Positions 6,351 to 7,382 of a stretch of DNA of 7,382 nucleotides are shown here, piece by piece. Each line of letters opens with the position of its first letter. Position 1 is the first letter of the stretch. The stretch lies in the NCBI GenBank assembly GCA_024699595.1, contig JAILPG010000221.1, positions 1 to 7,382 on the forward strand, in the 5' to 3' direction. The DNA comes from Lachnospiraceae bacterium (GTDB lineage Bacteria > Bacillota_A > Clostridia > Lachnospirales > Lachnospiraceae). The notes under the pieces were generated by a model. It was not told the DNA's origin, ran no database searches, and was given only the letters and a program-made list of their open reading frames with translations. Position numbers and translations under genes: made by a program.

Positions 6351-7382
6351 ATGGGCGGATTTTTCGGAGTTGTATCCAAGAACGAATGTAAATATGATCT
6401 GTTTTTCGGTACCGATTACCATTCACATCTCGGAACCAGGCGCGGCGGAATGGCGATGTACGGTTCCCGCGGCTTTGACAGAGCCATCCACAATATACAG
6501 AATTCTCCCTTCAGGACCAAGTTTGAGAGGGATGTGCAGGATTTCGACGGAAAGACGGGAATAGGCTGTATTTCCGATTACGAGCCGCAGCCTCTTTTGG
6601 TACAGTCACATCTCGGAAGCTATGCCATAGCTACCGTGGGAAAAATAAACAACACCGAGGCACTCGTACAGGAAGCCTTCAAGAACGGCCGCACGCAGTT
6701 TCTGGAAATGAGCGGCAGCAATGTCAATCCGACCGAGCTCGTGGCTTCCCTTATAAACAGTAAGGATTCGATAGCCGAGGGTCTTTCCTATGCACAGAGT
6801 GTTATTGACGGGTCGATGTCTGTCCTTATCATGACCGAAAAGGGGCTCTATGCGGCAAGAGATCTCTACGGCAGGACTCCGATCATGATAGGCGGCAAGG
6901 AAGACGGCTACTGCGTCTCCTTTGAAAGCTTTGCCTATATTAACCTTGGTTATGAGGACAAAAAGGAACTTGGCCCCGGAGAGATCGTATATCTGACAAG
7001 CGAAGGCTTTGAGACCTTAAAGCCCGCCGGTGAGCTGTTAAAGATATGTACGTTTTTGTGGATATATTACGGTTATCCAACGTCTACCTATGAAGGGATC
7101 AACGTTGAGAACATGAGATATAACTGCGGAAAGCTCCTTGCAAGAAGGGATGACGTAAAGCCCGATCTTGTTGCAGGCGTTCCGGATTCAGGAACTGCCC
7201 ATGCAATAGGCTATGCCAATGAATCGGGGATACCCTTTGCAAGACCTTTCATCAAGTACACTCCCACCTGGCCCAGATCCTTCATGCCGACCGATCAGAG
7301 CCAGCGTAATCTCATCGCAAGGATGAAGCTCATACCCGTGGATGCGCTCATTCATTCTAAGTCACTGCTTCTTATCGACGAC
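6351..7382 (+). CDS. PurF-like amidophosphoribosyltransferase paralogue with a degenerate glutaminase domain, partial
   Basis: 344 codons are visible and the gene continues past the right edge. The order of domains is that of PurF: an N-terminal glutaminase (Ntn, class II) fold, then a phosphoribosyltransferase. True PurF begins (M)CGxxG, with Cys as the nucleophile. Here it is MGGFFG, so the Cys is replaced by Gly. By eye alignment with E. coli PurF, the glutamine-binding Arg73 is Ser75 (GIGCISD), Asn101 of the oxyanion hole is Val96, and Asp127 is Pro127 (NPTE). The phosphoribosyltransferase half is better kept: CTFLWIYYGYPTSTYEGINV (233-252), VAGVPDSG (274-281), and LLLIDD at the edge, which begins the PRPP-binding loop. 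The flexible loop reads YTPTWPRSF rather than RYxGRTF. It probably cannot use glutamine; it may use free ammonia, have another role, or be regulatory. The strong start and intact frame indicate a working gene rather than a decayed one. Confidence 0.85.
   Translation, partial: MGGFFGVVSKNECKYDLFFGTDYHSHLGTRRGGMAMYGSRGFDRAIHNIQNSPFRTKFERDVQDFDGKTGIGCISDYEPQPLLVQSHLGSYAIATVGKINNTEALVQEAFKNGRTQFLEMSGSNVNPTELVASLINSKDSIAEGLSYAQSVIDGSMSVLIMTEKGLYAARDLYGRTPIMIGGKEDGYCVSFESFAYINLGYEDKKELGPGEIVYLTSEGFETLKPAGELLKICTFLWIYYGYPTSTYEGINVENMRYNCGKLLARRDDVKPDLVAGVPDSGTAHAIGYANESGIPFARPFIKYTPTWPRSFMPTDQSQRNLIARMKLIPVDALIHSKSLLLIDD

Noticed and set aside
1..7382. CRISPR arrays, tRNA or rRNA genes, insertion sequences, prophage genes
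   Set aside because: No repeat-spacer pattern, RNA gene signature, transposase or integrase is visible on either strand.

Overview
The window looks like chromosomal DNA of a Clostridia bacterium, most likely a Lachnospiraceae member (Butyrivibrio/Roseburia-type gut or rumen organism). Three things suggest this: moderate base composition with strong AGGAG/GGAGG ribosome binding sites; family resemblance of all five proteins, from memory, to Lachnospiraceae proteins; and a PurF-like paralogue of a kind I associate with Clostridia. No database search was possible, so the taxonomy is inference.

Layout: four genes lie on the minus strand and one on the plus strand. Reading along the minus strand from about 6.2 kb to 1: a GT39-like multi-membrane glycosyltransferase (6218-4719); a DUF2225 zinc-ribbon protein (4615-3721) whose good start codon is separated from the body by a frameshift at an 8-base homopolymer; a 160-bp gap with a REP-like nested stem-loop and a rho-independent terminator; a large TIR protein with Sel1/TPR-type helical repeats and an acidic tail (3560-897); and, 14 bp later, a macro-domain protein with a low-complexity tail (882 to beyond the left edge). 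Divergent from the glycosyltransferase, on the plus strand from 6351, is an amidophosphoribosyltransferase-like (PurF-like) protein that runs off the right edge.

How the genes may work together: the TIR and macro genes are tightly spaced and almost certainly co-transcribed. TIR domains can cleave NAD+ and make ADP-ribose-type signals, and macro domains bind or hydrolyse ADP-ribose derivatives. The pair is therefore a candidate NAD/ADP-ribose signalling module, conceptually like type II Thoeris but with a different architecture: tandem TIR-like regions, a repeat scaffold, and a macro protein without membrane segments. This is the best candidate for an undescribed system here. The DUF2225 gene upstream shares an A-rich inverted repeat just before its ribosome binding site with the TIR gene, a hint of common control, but a terminator separates them.

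The PurF-like protein has lost the catalytic cysteine and, by my alignment, the other glutamine-binding residues of the glutaminase domain. The visible part of its phosphoribosyltransferase half is kept. It probably does not do the standard PurF reaction with glutamine.
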